Part shown: positions 34,509 through 46,289 of the stretch, piece by piece | Layout: the number at the start of each line of letters is the position of its first letter | Numbering within the stretch: the stretch's first letter is position 1 | Origin: Takakia lepidozioides | Taxonomy: Eukaryota > Streptophyta > Takakiopsida > Takakiales > Takakiaceae | Assembly: GCA_030704615.1 (NCBI GenBank) | Contig: CM060733.1 | Coordinates: forward strand, 36,890,001-36,954,000 | DNA: 64,000 nucleotides | Direction of reading: 5' to 3' | Program-made: the position numbers and the translations under genes | Notes under the pieces: model-generated | What the model saw: only the letters and a program-made list of their open reading frames with translations | The model's database searches: none | Told to the model about the DNA's origin: nothing

Positions 34509-35830
34509 GTGGCAGACAAGATGCATGAGGGGGACATCTTCATGCCCAGGGTATGGAAGAGGCAGCCCAAGACGTGGCACTCGCAGAGGTGGCTAGAAGT
34601 TGGTGCTTTCAATCTGAACCCGCGTTCACCACGATTCCAACAACGACAGCCTGCTTCACGCATTCCACGCCAAGGAGGGTATGGTGCCAAGTATGGTGAG
34701 GATTCATATATTGCCCCCATGCCGCCGCCTACTTATGGTATATGAGTTGCTCCACCCCCACAGTATAGGCCTCGACCCCCCCCCCCCCCCCCCCCCCTCC
34801 CCCCGTCACTATGCTGATCCAGGGATGCTTGGAGAGTATGGTGAGTATGGCGAGTATGGCGAGTACGGTGAGGGTCATGAGGATGATGATGAATATCCCC
34901 CACAGCCGCAACAAGCGTAGTATGCTGCCTTGAATTGGGGGGGTCGTTCGGCCTGGCCACAGGAAGGGCAAGTCACAGATTACAACGAGGAGGAGTCTGA
35001 TCATGTGGAGGAGGCTGCACCTCTAAGTGTCAGGGAGCGGCACAATGCCAGAAGAAGGGCTAACCGGGCTGCAAAGGCAGCTGCAACACAACAAAAATTG
35101 GATTGTGTAAAGCAGGGGCTTCCCGGACATACAATGATAATGCTGGCTGGGCATGGAGAGCCCATTAATCCTGAGAAATTTATGGATGATAGGGCTGAAA
35201 GGCCAAGTCCTTCGTTTTCTTGATTTTACAAAGCACGTGGACCAACAAAATGAGGTTGTTGTCCATCTCATTAACAAGAATTTGGCTGATATGTACACCT
35301 ACAGCCCTGGCCAATTGGATTTGAGCATATGAGGGAAATAGCTAACAAGATGCTCAAAACAACTAGATACGATCTACATCGTTTGTTTAAAAATAGTGAG
35401 GGAAAATCTGCCAATGTGTCTGATTCCCAATGGGATACTCTTGTAAAGTACTGGTCATCACACTCTTTCGCAAAAGTATCTCAAAATATGAAGAAAGCCA
35501 ATTCCTACATTCAAAAACCAACCAAGACGAGGCGTGGTGGCAAGGCAGGTGTTGAAGCACGTCTAGTGAGCATCTCAGGCACCATTGAACTTCAGTTTCG
35601 ATTTCATTTTTTGGATAGGGAAGGGGATATTGATAGGCAAGGTACTAAGGTATCCCTATGCATGCAGGCTGACTCAAGTGGCCGGAGCCCTTCTCTTCAG
35701 GAGATCCAAGATGAATTTGTCCGTAAAGCAGCCCACTCCGAATACCAGGTAAGTGCACTTGTATATACATTTTGTCCCTTGTGGCATTACCTTTGGTTTG
35801 GTGATTGTCCATTGCTTTCAGTTTGCCTCT
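34509..35830 (+). mobile_element. En/Spm (CACTA)-type transposon accessory ORF, degenerate
   Basis: Plus-strand pieces, broken by stops and a C-homopolymer, include a Pro/Tyr-rich segment, a GEY tandem repeat (34836-34875), a basic helix (RRRANRAAKAAATQQKL) and, from 35329, a domain with SQWDTLVKYWSSHSFAKVSQ and NSYIQKPTKTRRGGKAG. That last pattern (W-x3-V-x-YW, NK/KAN, T-x-GG) is typical of the plant Transposase_24 family linked to Ptta/En/Spm elements. The frame ends after a potential GTAAGT donor near 35749. No CACTA termini found. Confidence 0.5.
34776..34797. repeat. Poly(C) run
   Basis: A C homopolymer of about 22 bases inside the En/Spm-like ORF. Its exact length decides the reading frame and is an obvious assembly-error risk. 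Confidence 0.9.
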
Positions 35831-36253
35831 AGCATCTCATTTGTTCATGTTGTTGACAGGACCAAAATTCTGCCATACGGACTTTGTCAAAGCTACTAAC
35901 CCCCAACCGTTGAACGGGCCCTACCTTGCACAAAATTAAGATCCGTGCAAACTGCCAACTGTCACGTAGAAGGTAAGCTACCGACCTAAAAAATGCCACC
36001 TAGAAGTTATTTTATTGGAGGACTTTTAGGGATAACAATTCATTTAACTTCCTAAAATACAAGATTCCTTTCTAGGAGCATACTTTTCAAGATTCAGGAA
36101 AAAGCCTCCACGGCCTCCCTGGTGGTTATTTTTTCCACCATTTTGTGAACCTTATTTTGATTTAATTTGATTAAAAGGGCCTCTGTCCCCCTTTCCTTTA
36201 AAAAAAAGAATTAAAAAAAGAAGAATAGTTTACTTGTGGCAGGTTCCTTCCTA
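35831..36253. other. Spacer before the Mutator-like element
   Basis: No gene recognised. Confidence 0.4.
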
Positions 36254-36357
36254 GGCCTCTCATTTTAAGATAATAGGGTCTTCAATGTGCACGTGCGATG
36301 TGGCCGGTGGGCCCCGCACACGGACGACCGGCTCCCCAGCACCCCGCCCGCCCCGCC

Positions 36358-37084
36358 TGTCACGCACCTCACTTCGGTAAGCTCCCCTTCAAGTCATAGT
36401 TACTCGCTTTGATGCGCGCGCCTAACTCCCAACCTAGCCGCTGGGCCAACTTGGAGCTTCGGCTGCTCACCGGGGCATAACGGTCCCCCTTTGTTCTCCC
36501 AAAGAACCCTCCACCGATTTGGGCCAAGCGGGAATTCCCTTGGTAGTTGGCAGTCCGGAACAGCTCCCCACTCTTTGGTCGCTTTCCGGCTCGCTCGCTT
36601 ACTCACTAGTTTTTGGTCACCAATGGGCTTGCACCGTTCTCGGGGTTACTACTCCCTATATATACTTCTGTAGCTGTCCGCGGGGGTTTCACAAACAACC
36701 ATGCCATTTTATGGCGAACCACCACGAAAACCCTCGACTCCCGGTGATGAGTCGCGGTGAGTCTTGGCCCATCCACCACGGCCCCTATGGACCGTGATGA
36801 GTCCCAAGACTCCCCACGACTCCCACCACGAGGTCTCCGCCCCAAGGTGAGTCATATGCCACCCCCACTAAGTCCCGCTAAGCTACCACCACCCCTTTGT
36901 GAAGCCACCCCCACCGCATCCCGGTGTGCGGGGCTCCACCTAGTGAGCACCTCCGCCTCCTTGAGTGCCTTGGGCACTCAAGGGTGCTTCAGCCCCCCGT
37001 TCCTATCGCTGCCACTGCCCCCACCACAGGGGCAGCCCCTCATGTGTCCCGACCCCCCTACCCTCAAGGCAAAGGGCCGCGACA
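36358..37084 (+). mobile_element. Solo LTR (727 bp) with 5-bp target duplication CCGCC
   Basis: Starts TGTCACG and ends CGCGACA, short inverted TGT...ACA termini as in plant LTR retrotransposons. It is flanked by CCGCC at 36353-36357 and 37085-37089. The undisturbed right TIR has a single CCGCC at the same place (CCGCCCCGCC|CGCCATTGCG), which directly shows the pre-insertion site. No internal retroelement genes remain, as expected after LTR-LTR recombination. Proline/serine-rich open frames across it are composition artefacts. Confidence 0.85.
36657..36664 (+). promoter_or_regulatory. TATA box of the solo LTR
   Basis: TATATATA in CCCTATATATACTT, about 300 bp into the LTR, where a U3 promoter is expected. 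Orientation inferred from the TATA context only. Confidence 0.45.
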
Positions 37085-37488
37085 CCGCCCGCCACTGCGT
37101 GCGGTTGCCCAGCCGCAGGCGCGGCTGCAGCAACCGCGCCCGCGCCCCCGTCCGTCGCGCGGCCAATCCCCTGCCCATGAGTCCGCTGCCCTCCAGTCTG
37201 CCAGTCCGCTGCCCAGCAGTCTGCTTGTCCGCCAGTCTGCCCGCCAGTCCGCCGGCCAGTCCCCTGCCATCCAGTCCGCTGACGGTGCAGGATCGCCACC
37301 GTCCATTCCCATAACCCATCCGAGCCCTCCATTTTTAGGGCTGCAATTCAAACCTGCATCCCTAACGCCTGCCACTTGCCAGCAGCCGCGAACATGCGCA
37401 CTGTTCTCCTGGCACGTTGTCGATCGTGTCCTGTACTGCGGCGCGTTTCTTGCATGTTCAGAAGCGTGTCCTTTGTACTGTATAGGGC

Positions 37489-38672
37489 ATGGACGTGGAA
37501 GCAAAACCCGATGATATACTGATCACGGAAAGCCCGCTTATACGGCCTCTTCGACAATGTTTGCAAACAGCAAAACCAGGACCCTTCAATAGGAAGGATC
37601 TCCATTGGAAGAGTGAGACGCAATATGGGTTTATGGGTGTGCGAGTGAATGTTGAAAAGGCCTGCATACCTTGGGATAGAGTTGGTGACTTCGTCCTGGG
37701 AGAGGAGAGTTTGGAGGACTACCCCACTCAGTTTTGGGTGAATGTCCATTCTAAAGTGGAACCCGGCTCGCGAAAAGCACCCAGAGCCAACACATTTATG
37801 TCCAGTATTATGTGTGCACCATCCTCAGTCCTTTTGACGTTTCATTGCATGTCTGTTGCCATTTTTTGTTTCACGAGTTCTCCGATTTTATGCTTCCTCA
37901 AGTCGTTGGATATCGATTTTAGAATTTTCTGTCCAGGTATCAATGCTGCTACGGTCCTGATGACAAGCGTACCAACAAGGCAATAGTGGAGGATCCAAAA
38001 TAGAAGCGTGGAGGACCTCTTGTGGGTGCTGGAACATCTTGCCCTCATAAAGGCCCAAGGAGAAAGAAGTCGGAGTATGGAGAGTCTTACAAACGTGGTT
38101 GCCAATGTTGTTTCAAGGTCCAGCAATGCTATCTTGCCCCTGACATCTGTGTCCTCACGTACTACAACAACATGGAGCATACAGATGCGCAAGGGAAACC
38201 CTCGCATGGGAAGTCCGCAGAGTTCAGGAACACCCGCCACGCCTATGCACCACTTATTAGCGAGGAATTGAAAGCCTGGGTCGTCGAGTGTTTGTGCCGA
38301 GGCCTGTCGGTCGCCCAAATCATGATGGAGCATAAAGAGCACGTGATGAACAACACCGGCTTGGGCGATGCATTGACCCACGATGATTTCTTGTTGGAGC
38401 AAGATGTTCGCAACCTTGCCGAGAAACGTGCGTGACAAACCTTCAAAAAGCACGCCGATGATGCAGAGAGTGTGCGCATGTGGAGAGATCAGAATCCTGC
38501 GTCCGTTTTTTTCTATCAAGAGGAGAAATTAGAGCCAACATTCGAGCATTTTGATGGAGATTTGACCTTCACTATTGGCATACAGACTCCGTGGCAGAAA
38601 CGACGAATGCTGGAACTAGGACATGACCGTATCGTTGCATGTGATGCAACCTTTGGGACAAATCATGACAAG
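37489..38672 (+). pseudogene. MULE transposase, N-terminal half
   Basis: ATG at 37489 opens the frame MDVEAKPDDILITESPLIRP. The next coding block resumes near 37937 (YQCCYGPDDK), after an intron whose donor (~37.80 kb) I cannot place with matching phase. The block carries a Cys/His-containing region (CQCCFKVQQCYLAP, NNMEHTDAQGK), then HHDF-like helices, VFFYQEEKLEPTFEHFDGDL, and FTIGIQTPWQKRRMLELG leading to ACDATFGTNHDK. The Asp of DATFGTN is the first catalytic Asp of the MULE DDE domain. A donor (AAG|GTACTA) follows at 38672. Two in-frame stops, TAG 38001 and TGA 38433, disable it. The rest of the domain is not found downstream on this strand but on the minus strand at 42755-40777. Confidence 0.8.
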
Positions 38673-39505
38673 GTACTATTCGAACGATTCCATGGACTTG
38701 TACGAGCATGATAGCATAGTACCATGCAACATTCACATAATTTGGTGTGCTGACTCTTTTTGTATGTTTTCATGTGTACATTGCGGAAGACCGTTCAAAA
38801 TACCTCCCCTACCGTCCTAACTTTGTCCATTACTAAACTCCAAGAAACGTAGCCACCAGAGCCCATGAGGACTTAGTCATTTTCCTGTCCCCTCTAATGT
38901 TCCCGCCAACTAGCTAGAAATAGCTGACAGCTAGCAAGAACCGATGGGTAGTGGACCTAGCTCTAGTAAAATAGCGTATCCACCGCTTTAGACATGGCCA
39001 AATATAGCAAGGATAACAGCCATAGCTGCAAGTTGTGTACAACACCACAGCGTGAGCTCGGCGCTCGAGACGTAAGCGAGACTGTGATAAGAGAGTACAA
39101 CGTAGCACAAGGAGAAGGGAGCGGTGCGGCCAATGAGCGCATCGGCACGAGAAACATACAAGCACACAACAAGATCCAGGATGTGGAAAGGCTATCCACT
39201 TTACCTCGATGCGTTTCCCAGAGAAGGCTATGTCTCATCACAAACAAGGCTCTACAGGGGCAACTCTACAGGCTCCTCCACCCCCTCTACTGCCTCTCTC
39301 TAACCCTTCTTCTTAGCTTTATTTTGATGGATTCCATGAAGTTTTGCAGTTTTCAGACCGAATGTAGCACTCCCATCTTACACAAGACCTGCTGCTACGA
39401 GGAACTACACACGCCCACATGGTCGAGCCAACGACCTGGTATTCTGGCTATCCATCAGAACGCGCCCCAAGCACTTGTGTGCCTGCACAGAGGGTCAAAC
39501 CGACA
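38673..39505. other. Spacer holding the proximal inversion breakpoint
   Basis: No family recognised. The transposase intron begins here, and by the inversion model one breakpoint lies between 38.67 and about 39.5 kb. Confidence 0.4.
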
Positions 39506-39509
39506 GCTT

Positions 39510-39945
39510 GTTACGTCAGTCTGTTCAGTACATGAGGCTTCCCGAAGGATGGTCTGCTCTGTGCAGGATGGGTGCTCGGTTTGGCAAAGCACATGCTCTG
39601 CACGTGAAGGCGGGTAATTACATGCTGATGTTTTTTGAAGGGGACCCACGGTTTGAATGCGGACTGTTGCCGGATGACATAAAGGCACTCCAAAAGGTTG
39701 AGTCGGAGTGCACTGATAGACTCCTGGAGCTGTGGTGTCAATTCTATGAGAAGTCGGTTGAGGCTACGTTCACCAACACTATTGCTGTTCTTCCAACGTC
39801 GACGTGGACGGTGTTGAAGTCATTGGGGGTGGGGCAACATGAAAGCCTTCTGGAGGTCTTGAAAGGTTGCCTCAGTACTGAACGACTGGGCAAGGACTTG
39901 AAAGAGTGCGATTTCATTTTGGTGCCAATTGGGGACGAGTAAGAA
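39510..39945 (+). CDS. Unknown ORF, possible displaced 3' exon of the accessory gene
   Basis: From an AG near 39531 the frame reads MRLPEGWSALCRMGARFGKA, KAGNYMLMFFEGDPRFECG, then Glu-rich helices and WTVLKSLGVGQHESLLEVL, ending at TAA. No known domain is recognised. It lies inside the segment I infer to be inverted; restored, it would sit on the minus strand just after the accessory gene's exon 4. The exon-4 donor (phase 2) does not match the AG before this ORF (phase 0), so at least one more exon would be needed. Confidence 0.45.
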
Positions 39946-40530
39946 CTCTTCCGAGTCTGCTGAGACTGTCTCCTGAGTCATAGTCGCAATGTCGTCTTGA
40001 CTCTGAGCGATTAAGTTGACCTCTGTATTTGTGCAGTGGACTGGGTTTGAAGATTGAGTCTGCTGAGTGCTGAGTCTGCTGAGTGGTCGGTCTGCTGAGT
40101 GTCAGTCTGTTGAGTCTGCCCATCATGATTGTGCAATGACGCCATGTTGTTTGATACCATTGCAGGGGGCACCGGAGTGTTTGTATCATCGACCTCCGCA
40201 AAGGCTGGATTGGCATGAGTCGTTAGGGAGGTAGTCCACTGGAGCCTGTCCATTTTGAGTCTGCTGTTGTGGATGAGTTTGCTTGAGACTTAATCTGTCC
40301 AGCAGTCTGCTGGAAGAGTTGCAGGGATGAGGTGGAAGTGTGGTGAGCAGACTTTTGGAGTGGGCAGCAGACTGACCAGCAGACTGGCTTACTGGCGCTC
40401 GCAGTCTGTTGACTGTGACGCTGTTGGGAGACTGTGCGTGAGTCCGTTGGGAGACTATGCTTGGGAGACTGTGTGGGAGTCAGTTGGGAGACTGGAGGAG
40501 TCCGTTGGGAGACTGTGCATTAGTCCATTG
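39946..40530. repeat. Motif array: GAGTCTGCTGAG / TTGGGAGACTG units
   Basis: About twenty copies of a GTCTGCTG or GGGAGACTG phrase at 8-20 bp spacing, part of the element-wide CAGTCTG-type motif. No coding role visible. Confidence 0.7.
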
Positions 40531-40564
40531 CGGGCTTGTATTTCAGAAAGGGACAATGCTAGCA

Positions 40565-40828
40565 GAGGAATTGCAGACTTATATTGTCTTTTTCGTGACA
40601 CCTACACGACGTGAAACCTTGTCTCTTTTCGAGGAATTGCAGACTTATATTGTCTTCTCCGTGACACCTACACGAGGTGAAACCTTGTCTCTTTTCGAGG
40701 AATTGCAGACTTATATTGTCTTCTCCGTGACACCTACACGACGTGAAACCTTGTCTCTTTTCGAGGCATTGCAGACTTATATTGTCTTCTTCGTGACATC
40801 TACACGACCTGAAACCTTGCGAATTTTT
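40565..40828. repeat. 66-bp minisatellite, four copies
   Basis: The phrase GAGGAATTGCAGACTTATAT starts at 40565, 40631 and 40697, with a near-copy (GAGGCATTGC) at 40763, an exact 66-bp period. Because 66 is a multiple of three the plus frame stays open (22-residue unit containing LQTYIVF and TPTRRETLSLF). This is probably incidental, because the last copy overlaps the 3' end of the minus-strand transposase gene (stop at 40777). Confidence 0.9.
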
Positions 40829-42755
40829 GAGTATATATGTGCTGCAGGTGCAGGTGCAGACACCCTCTTGCTGGTTCTGTGCAAAACCTTAGGCCGGGTT
40901 TTCCAGGCCTCCACGAAATCTCGTCTCCTTTTCAGAGACATGTTGTTGTTGTCGTTCAGAGGACGGAAAGCCTTCGCTGCCGCAGGGTGCAACATTCCAA
41001 CCGCACTTTTCGTCACGATATCAACGAGCTGCCCTCTGCACATATGAAGAGCAGATCGGGCATGTGCCTCCAGGTATTTGTCATCACCTACAATGCGAAG
41101 TATGTCCACGAATTCTTGTTCCATTGAGGCTAAGACTTCCAGAGGTGCCTCGTCGTAGGGGAAGTCGTCCGGAGGATGTCTTTCCATGAACTGATTGGAT
41201 TCGTCGTTGCCGCCGGCACCATTGCCCAAGAGCAAGTTAGGTAATCCTCCATGAATGGTTCCCAGCGCCGTGCCACAAGCGCGCACGAGGAGGCCATCCT
41301 GCAGATCAGGGTGAAGCATCTTCAGGACATGGACCTGATGCTTGCATAAGTTTCCCTTCATTGCCCATGGGCACGTGCAACAACCCCAATCGCAATCAGG
41401 ATTGTAAACAATGTATGTTGTGCCGGGGTGGTTGCTGCTGAGAACGTAGGCTGGTTCACCAGGACCCAAGGGAAGAGTAACACTCTCAGCAGGAATGTCT
41501 CGTGCCGCAAGTATAGAACTGGATATGTACTTTTCGTGTTTGTCATTTCTTATGAACCCGTGGGTCTTCAAATGGATTGCGTACCAGTAGTGTGTTAGCA
41601 CACGGCCAGTGAGTTTCCATATAAGCTAGTCCACTCTACAACCACTCATCTTGCCTTTCCCCATGGCAAGTCTTGCCTTCAGATTTCCATGGTATGCCTC
41701 AATGCTTGCGTTTGTGTCTTGGCTCGCATGAGGGACATGGCGGGCTGCTGTACACCACATTGCTATTTTGGGCTTCTAGTACTGTTCGATATAGACAAGA
41801 AATTCATGTCTTTTCGGGTATTTTGACCTCATACGACGGATTCTCCTTGCAACCCACTAAAGCGCTCTTTTCTCGTTGCGTGGTCCCCCTCTACAGTACA
41901 TGAGATCTCCCATATCCTTCAACAAGTTTACAGCGGTCACCGGATCCTTTGTTTTCTTGCATGATTGCTTCACCCATGCCTTGCGGACATGCCGAAGGCA
42001 GAGGAAAATGAGTACTCCTTCAAAAACAATTCTGCACAACACACATGGTACACATTAGAGTCTTGGGATCGGACTGCAATGGTGGACTGCTGGAGTGGAC
42101 TGTAACATCGACCTGTATCAGTGGGCAGAGCCACTGGACTCGCCCAGTGGACAGTACAATGCCATGACGTTGATGTGTTGGAATAACCCCATTGGACTAC
42201 CCAGTGGACTTCCCCTAGCTAGGACTAGGGCAGCGGACTGCATCAGCGGACTGCATCAGCGGACTGCCCCATTGGACTGCCACAGCGGACTGCCGAGCGG
42301 ACTTGCCAGGGACTGCCGAGTGGACTTGGTAGCAGACGGCCGACCCCTGGGACTGCTGAGTGGACTTGGCAGCGGACTTGCCGGGGACTGCCAGCGGCCA
42401 GCGGACTGATGAGCGGACTTGACAGCGGATTACCAGTGGATTTGCCCAGCGAACTGCCATCGGGTTTTGCCACATGAGTCTGCCAGTGGACTGTAGCAAT
42501 GGACTGCTGCAGTGGACCTCGACATTGGACTGGTGCTGTGGACCAACAGACTCACCGAATAGCGTTGATTTCTGCTTCGGCATCGTCCACAATGAAGGCA
42601 ATGGGTCGCCAGCTCGGCAAATCTGCGAGGAGTGAATCACGCAAGGCTCTCATCCACAGAACCAGGTCTCTTGTCCGATTCCTCGCGGATAGGATATAGG
42701 CAACTGGTATACCGTTCAACCACTCGTCGAAGACCATCAACGTGTACAATGTGAA
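40777..42755 (-). pseudogene. MULE transposase, DDE/SWIM C-terminal half
   Basis: Exon 42556-42755 reads FTLYTLMVFDEWLNGIPVAY and ends WRPIAFIVDDAEAEINAI before a GTGAGT donor. Exon 40777-42031 follows a TGTGCAG acceptor (phases 2 and 1 join) with GVLIFLCLRHVRKAW, then ARHVPHASQDTNASIEAYHG, THYWYAIHLKTHGFIRND, and a SWIM zinc finger CTCPWAMKGNLCKHQVHVLKM. Together with the plus-strand half this makes a full MULE transposase (DATFGTN...DDAEAE...E). The acceptor before FTLYTL reads AA instead of AG. In-frame TAGs stand at 41857, 41776 and 41626; at 41776 and 41626 Trp (TGG) is expected. The C-terminus is basic (RKVSGRVDVTKK). Orientation opposite to the N-half implies an inversion. Confidence 0.85.
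42032..42555 (-). repeat. Transposase intron filled with GGACTG motif array
   Basis: The 524-bp intron between the two C-terminal exons holds some 25-30 copies of GGACTG(C/T) at 8-20 bp spacing from 42060 to 42545, e.g. CAGCGGACTG and CAGTGGACTG. It is the same motif class as in the TIRs. Confidence 0.8.
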
Positions 42756-43599
42756 TTGTTGGAATGCACAATGTAAGATGGTCAGAGCATGCAAATTCCA
42801 CTCAGTTCTGCACGAGAAGACTTCATAAGAGTGATGAGGTCTGCAGCGGTTCACAATAGGTCTGCCCCAACATGGTATCAAACACTCTACAGGCTGAACA
42901 ATTCATCAGACTGACAAGACTAACCACAACAGACAATGATGAAACCAGCAGCAGACTGACCAGCGTGCAGACTGACCACAACAGAGCGCAAAGCACTTAA
43001 CGACAAAGACAGACGAGGAGACTGAGCACAGTACTCACATGTGCTGCTCCAGGAAACGACCCACATCTTTGTCAATGTCCAAGGTCAGCTTGCGGTTCTT
43101 GTTCATAAAGACGCCAGACTTTTTCTTCGCCACTCTCTTGGTACTCGGACCCTCCTCGACCTCCTCAGCATGGTCCACGACAGAGCTTCTTGGCTTTGCC
43201 TCTCCCCTGGGAAGCAGAGACAGTTGTAGGCGGGCTGGATAGAGCAGACAAACGCAGCGCTGTCGCCCTACTTCGCAACAGAGGCTGGTCAGCAAGTTTG
43301 TTTACACTTGATGGACTTGCCTTTGCAGCTTCGTGGGTCGCATACGTAGAACTGACCCGCGCATCGGGGGGCGTGCTCACCCCCACACCTTTCTTGGTTG
43401 TCGATCCCACGTTTGCAGCATGGGTGAAAGATGTCATGTCCTCAGAAGTAGACAGTCTGCCGACGGAGGGACGAACATCCTGTGAGGATACCGAGCAAAA
43501 TGACGAATTAGCCTAATTTCACAATGTGCTAAAACATAAACAACAGTGCTGACAGAGGAAATGACACAACCTGCCCAAGGGGTGAGGGAGCAGACTCCA

Positions 43600-44875
43600 T
43601 GTAATCCAGCGCTATACCAGACGGTGTCTGCGCCACATGTGGTTCCTTGTCAGTGTGCCTGCCAGCATGTTCAGTCTGTTGCTCAATGTGGGCAGTCTGC
43701 TCGGCCGCCGGTTCTTCGTCAGTCCTTTCGTCTGTAAACTGTGCAGTCTGCTGGCAACTCTGCGGTTCAGTCTCTTCCTCAATGTGGGCAATGTGCTCGG
43801 TGGTAGGTTGGTCGTCAGTCCTTCCCTCTGTGAAGTGTGCAGTGTGCTGGTCAGTCCGTGCAGTCTGAACTGTGCAGTCAGAGCTGAGCTGTGCAGTCTG
43901 CCGCTCCGAGCCATCCTGGTCAGTCCTTCCATATGTGACCTGTGTAGTCTGCTGGTTAGTCTGCGGTTCAGTCTGCTCATCAATGAAGACAGTATGCTGC
44001 CCCGCCACAGGTTGCTCTGTAGTCCTTCCATATGTCCACTGTTCAGTGTGCTGGTCAATCTGGTGGACAGCCGGCTGGGTGTTCGGATCTCCATGGACTT
44101 GGGAAACATCAAGAACATGTATGGAAGACCCACCGGCAATTGCTTCCTCAGACTCTTCTGTAAGATCTATGATACGGTTTTGCGTTCCCAGATTGAGTTC
44201 GGTCATCACGTAAGACTCATCTATGGCTTTCGCCACTAAGCGCACGAAAACGGGACTAAGCTGGAAGGTCATAGAAGGCAGGCCACGGGGAGCTGGATAA
44301 GAATGCTTTACCGGTGACCTAATGACGTCGTCAGTGAATGTGCCTGGGGGAAAAGTGGACTCGGTCAAAACACTCATACTGGCAGATCCAAAAACATGTT
44401 GTTGGGAACTCAGCAGAAATTCGTCCATAGGGTCCCGGTGAGGCCAGTGCATCTTAGTCTGTTGCACAATCCAGGGAACAGACTGGCTGTTAGTCTCCTG
44501 GATAGTCTGCTCGGCCATCTGCTGAGTGTGCTGCATAGTCTGCTGAGGGGCAATCTGCTGGCTGGATTCGTCGGTCTGCTGTACAGTCTGCTGAGGGGAA
44601 ATCCGGTGGCCATATTTGCTGGTCTGCTGCACAGTCGGCTGAGGGGCAGTCTGTTGGCTGGTCTGTTCTCCGGTCTGCTGCAAAGTCTGCAAAGTTTGCT
44701 GCCCGCTCAGTACTGTTTGCACATACTGAGTATGTGTGTGCGGGGCAGTCTGCTGGGAGTGATCCGGCCTATTACCCGGGATGGTCTAGTGCACATGCTC
44801 GGTCTCCAGCACTTGGGCAGTCTGCCCACATGTGTCATGGGGAATATGTTGTTCGACATTCTTGTGGCCAGTCTA
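43600..44875 (-). repeat. Gln-Thr codon repeat (CAG-ACT) tract of the accessory gene
   Basis: Dozens of CAGCAGACT-like units encode QQT, EQT and QTD repeats (QQTAPQPTVQQTSK, EHTEQWTYGRTTEQ). At DNA level each is the CAGTCTG motif on the plus strand. Repeat coding and repeat DNA are therefore the same object here. Confidence 0.8.
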
Positions 44876-46289
44876 CTGGACAGTCTCCCGAACTCCTTGT
44901 AAAGCCAGGACAAGGTCCCTTGCACCTCTGGCAAAAGAGTGGAAAGCAGCTTGCACTTGCTTGTCTCCTAGATCAACTCGCCCTGCAACACATGTTTATG
45001 CAAATGTGAACTTCTAAAAAAGTTGGCAAAAGAAATTGAGCTGAAACACGAAAATTGCCCATAACATTTTACCTTCCAAGAGATTTCCGAAGAGGCCAAT
45101 GTCCTTGATTTGCCGGCACAGGCATGCTCCATCGAGATGCGCAATGGCGCCGATGCGGTCTTTAGTTGGGATCCCACACCACAGGACTTTGAAGACATTG
45201 GGATTCTGCAAAACAATGTCAAATACTGCTCGCTCCATCACCAATGCAAACCAGTGCAATGCGTCATCCACCACAAACTTCTATGAATGGTCTGTTCCAT
45301 GGAGTAAGTCCATCCTCAAACTATGCAGATTCTTCATCAACTTGTTGTATGAGCGGAAATTGCCAAATTACATCCATCTGTGTTGTAGGAAGGAAGCTGC
45401 CATGCGCTCAAAGTCCTCCTCAGTCAATCCGAACAAGTGCTTTCTTCACACCCCAAAGGTTGGATGTGCCATAGGCATATGTCTGAGGTCTTCAGGCCGT
45501 GGGTCATCCATGAGAATTAGCTGCACAAGTAGGGGCAACGCATTTTGGTCGCTTGTGGCTTCAATGGCAACATCAGAGGCGGCTTCTAGAACATGGTTGG
45601 CTTCCTCAATAGAAAACTCCATGGAATAATGAAAGGGTACAAATGACCACCGGCGGTCCGCAACAATCCGGTGGAGCTCATTATGCCAATCCAAATGGGG
45701 ATTAATTTCTCCCACCCTAAGCCGGGGAAGTGTGAGGTCTTCAGCTCCGGGTCGAATTACTGGTGATGGCGATCGCCAAACTGCAAAAAAACGCCGTGCT
45801 ATGTGAGAGAAAGGCAGTCTGCTGGTCAGTCTGCTGGTCCGCAGTCTGCTGGATGACAGGACTTCCCATTGGCATGGGCTACATGATGGGCTCCTGGAGA
45901 GGAGTCTGCAGGATGACAGGCTGCTCGTTTCTAGTCTGTTCCATTGGAGTCTGCTGGATGACAGGCTGCTGAACGGGAGTCTGCTGGATGACGGCCTGTT
46001 GAATGGGAGTTTGCTGGATGGCAGACTCGGCTGTCCCAGACGCATTCCCCCCGACGCGTCTTGAATATGTAATGCCGCTATAGCAGCAGATGACCCAAGA
46101 TACTTCAATAATATGTACTCTCGCACGCGGTCCACTTCCGCACGCACTGCAGTCGCTTGTAAAAGAGCATCATTGCTAGGTATCCGCCAAGCCTGAATGG
46201 CCCTACGAATAGAAACACGTTCATCCTGGTACACGGCAGAGAACTTGGACGTCAGGAACATGGACGTGGACTCTATATTCACCTCATGC

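Larger units (their letters stand above)
36254..37345 (+). repeat. Left terminal inverted repeat of the MULE (split by solo LTR)
   Basis: 36254-36357 and 37090-37345 match the reverse complement of 49641-49245. Contains a GC-rich part (CCAGCACCCCGCCCGCCCCG) and then a cluster of about nine CAGTCTG/AGTCCGC motifs between 37185 and 37305. Confidence 0.85.

Noticed and set aside
36245-36253. MULE target-site duplication
   Set aside because: Flanking 8-9 bp at the two ends (CCTTCCTA and CTTTCCAG) agree at only about five positions.
36757-37514. Long Pro/Ala/Ser-rich and Gly-rich open frames on both strands
   Set aside because: They fall across the solo LTR and the GC-rich TIR with its motif repeats; equivalent frames at the other TIR (49259-49613) show they follow DNA repeats, not protein selection.
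39946-40260. Coding exon of the transposase or accessory gene
   Set aside because: Open frames here come from GAGTCTGCTGAGT repetition and have no matching splice phases or family similarity.
40457-41047. 196-codon plus-strand frame with a 22-residue repeat
   Set aside because: Produced by the 66-bp minisatellite and by antisense of the MULE transposase.
42060-42545. CRISPR-like short direct repeats
   Set aside because: Repeat is only 6-10 bp with irregular spacing and no unique spacers of constant length; it lies in an intron of a plant transposase gene.
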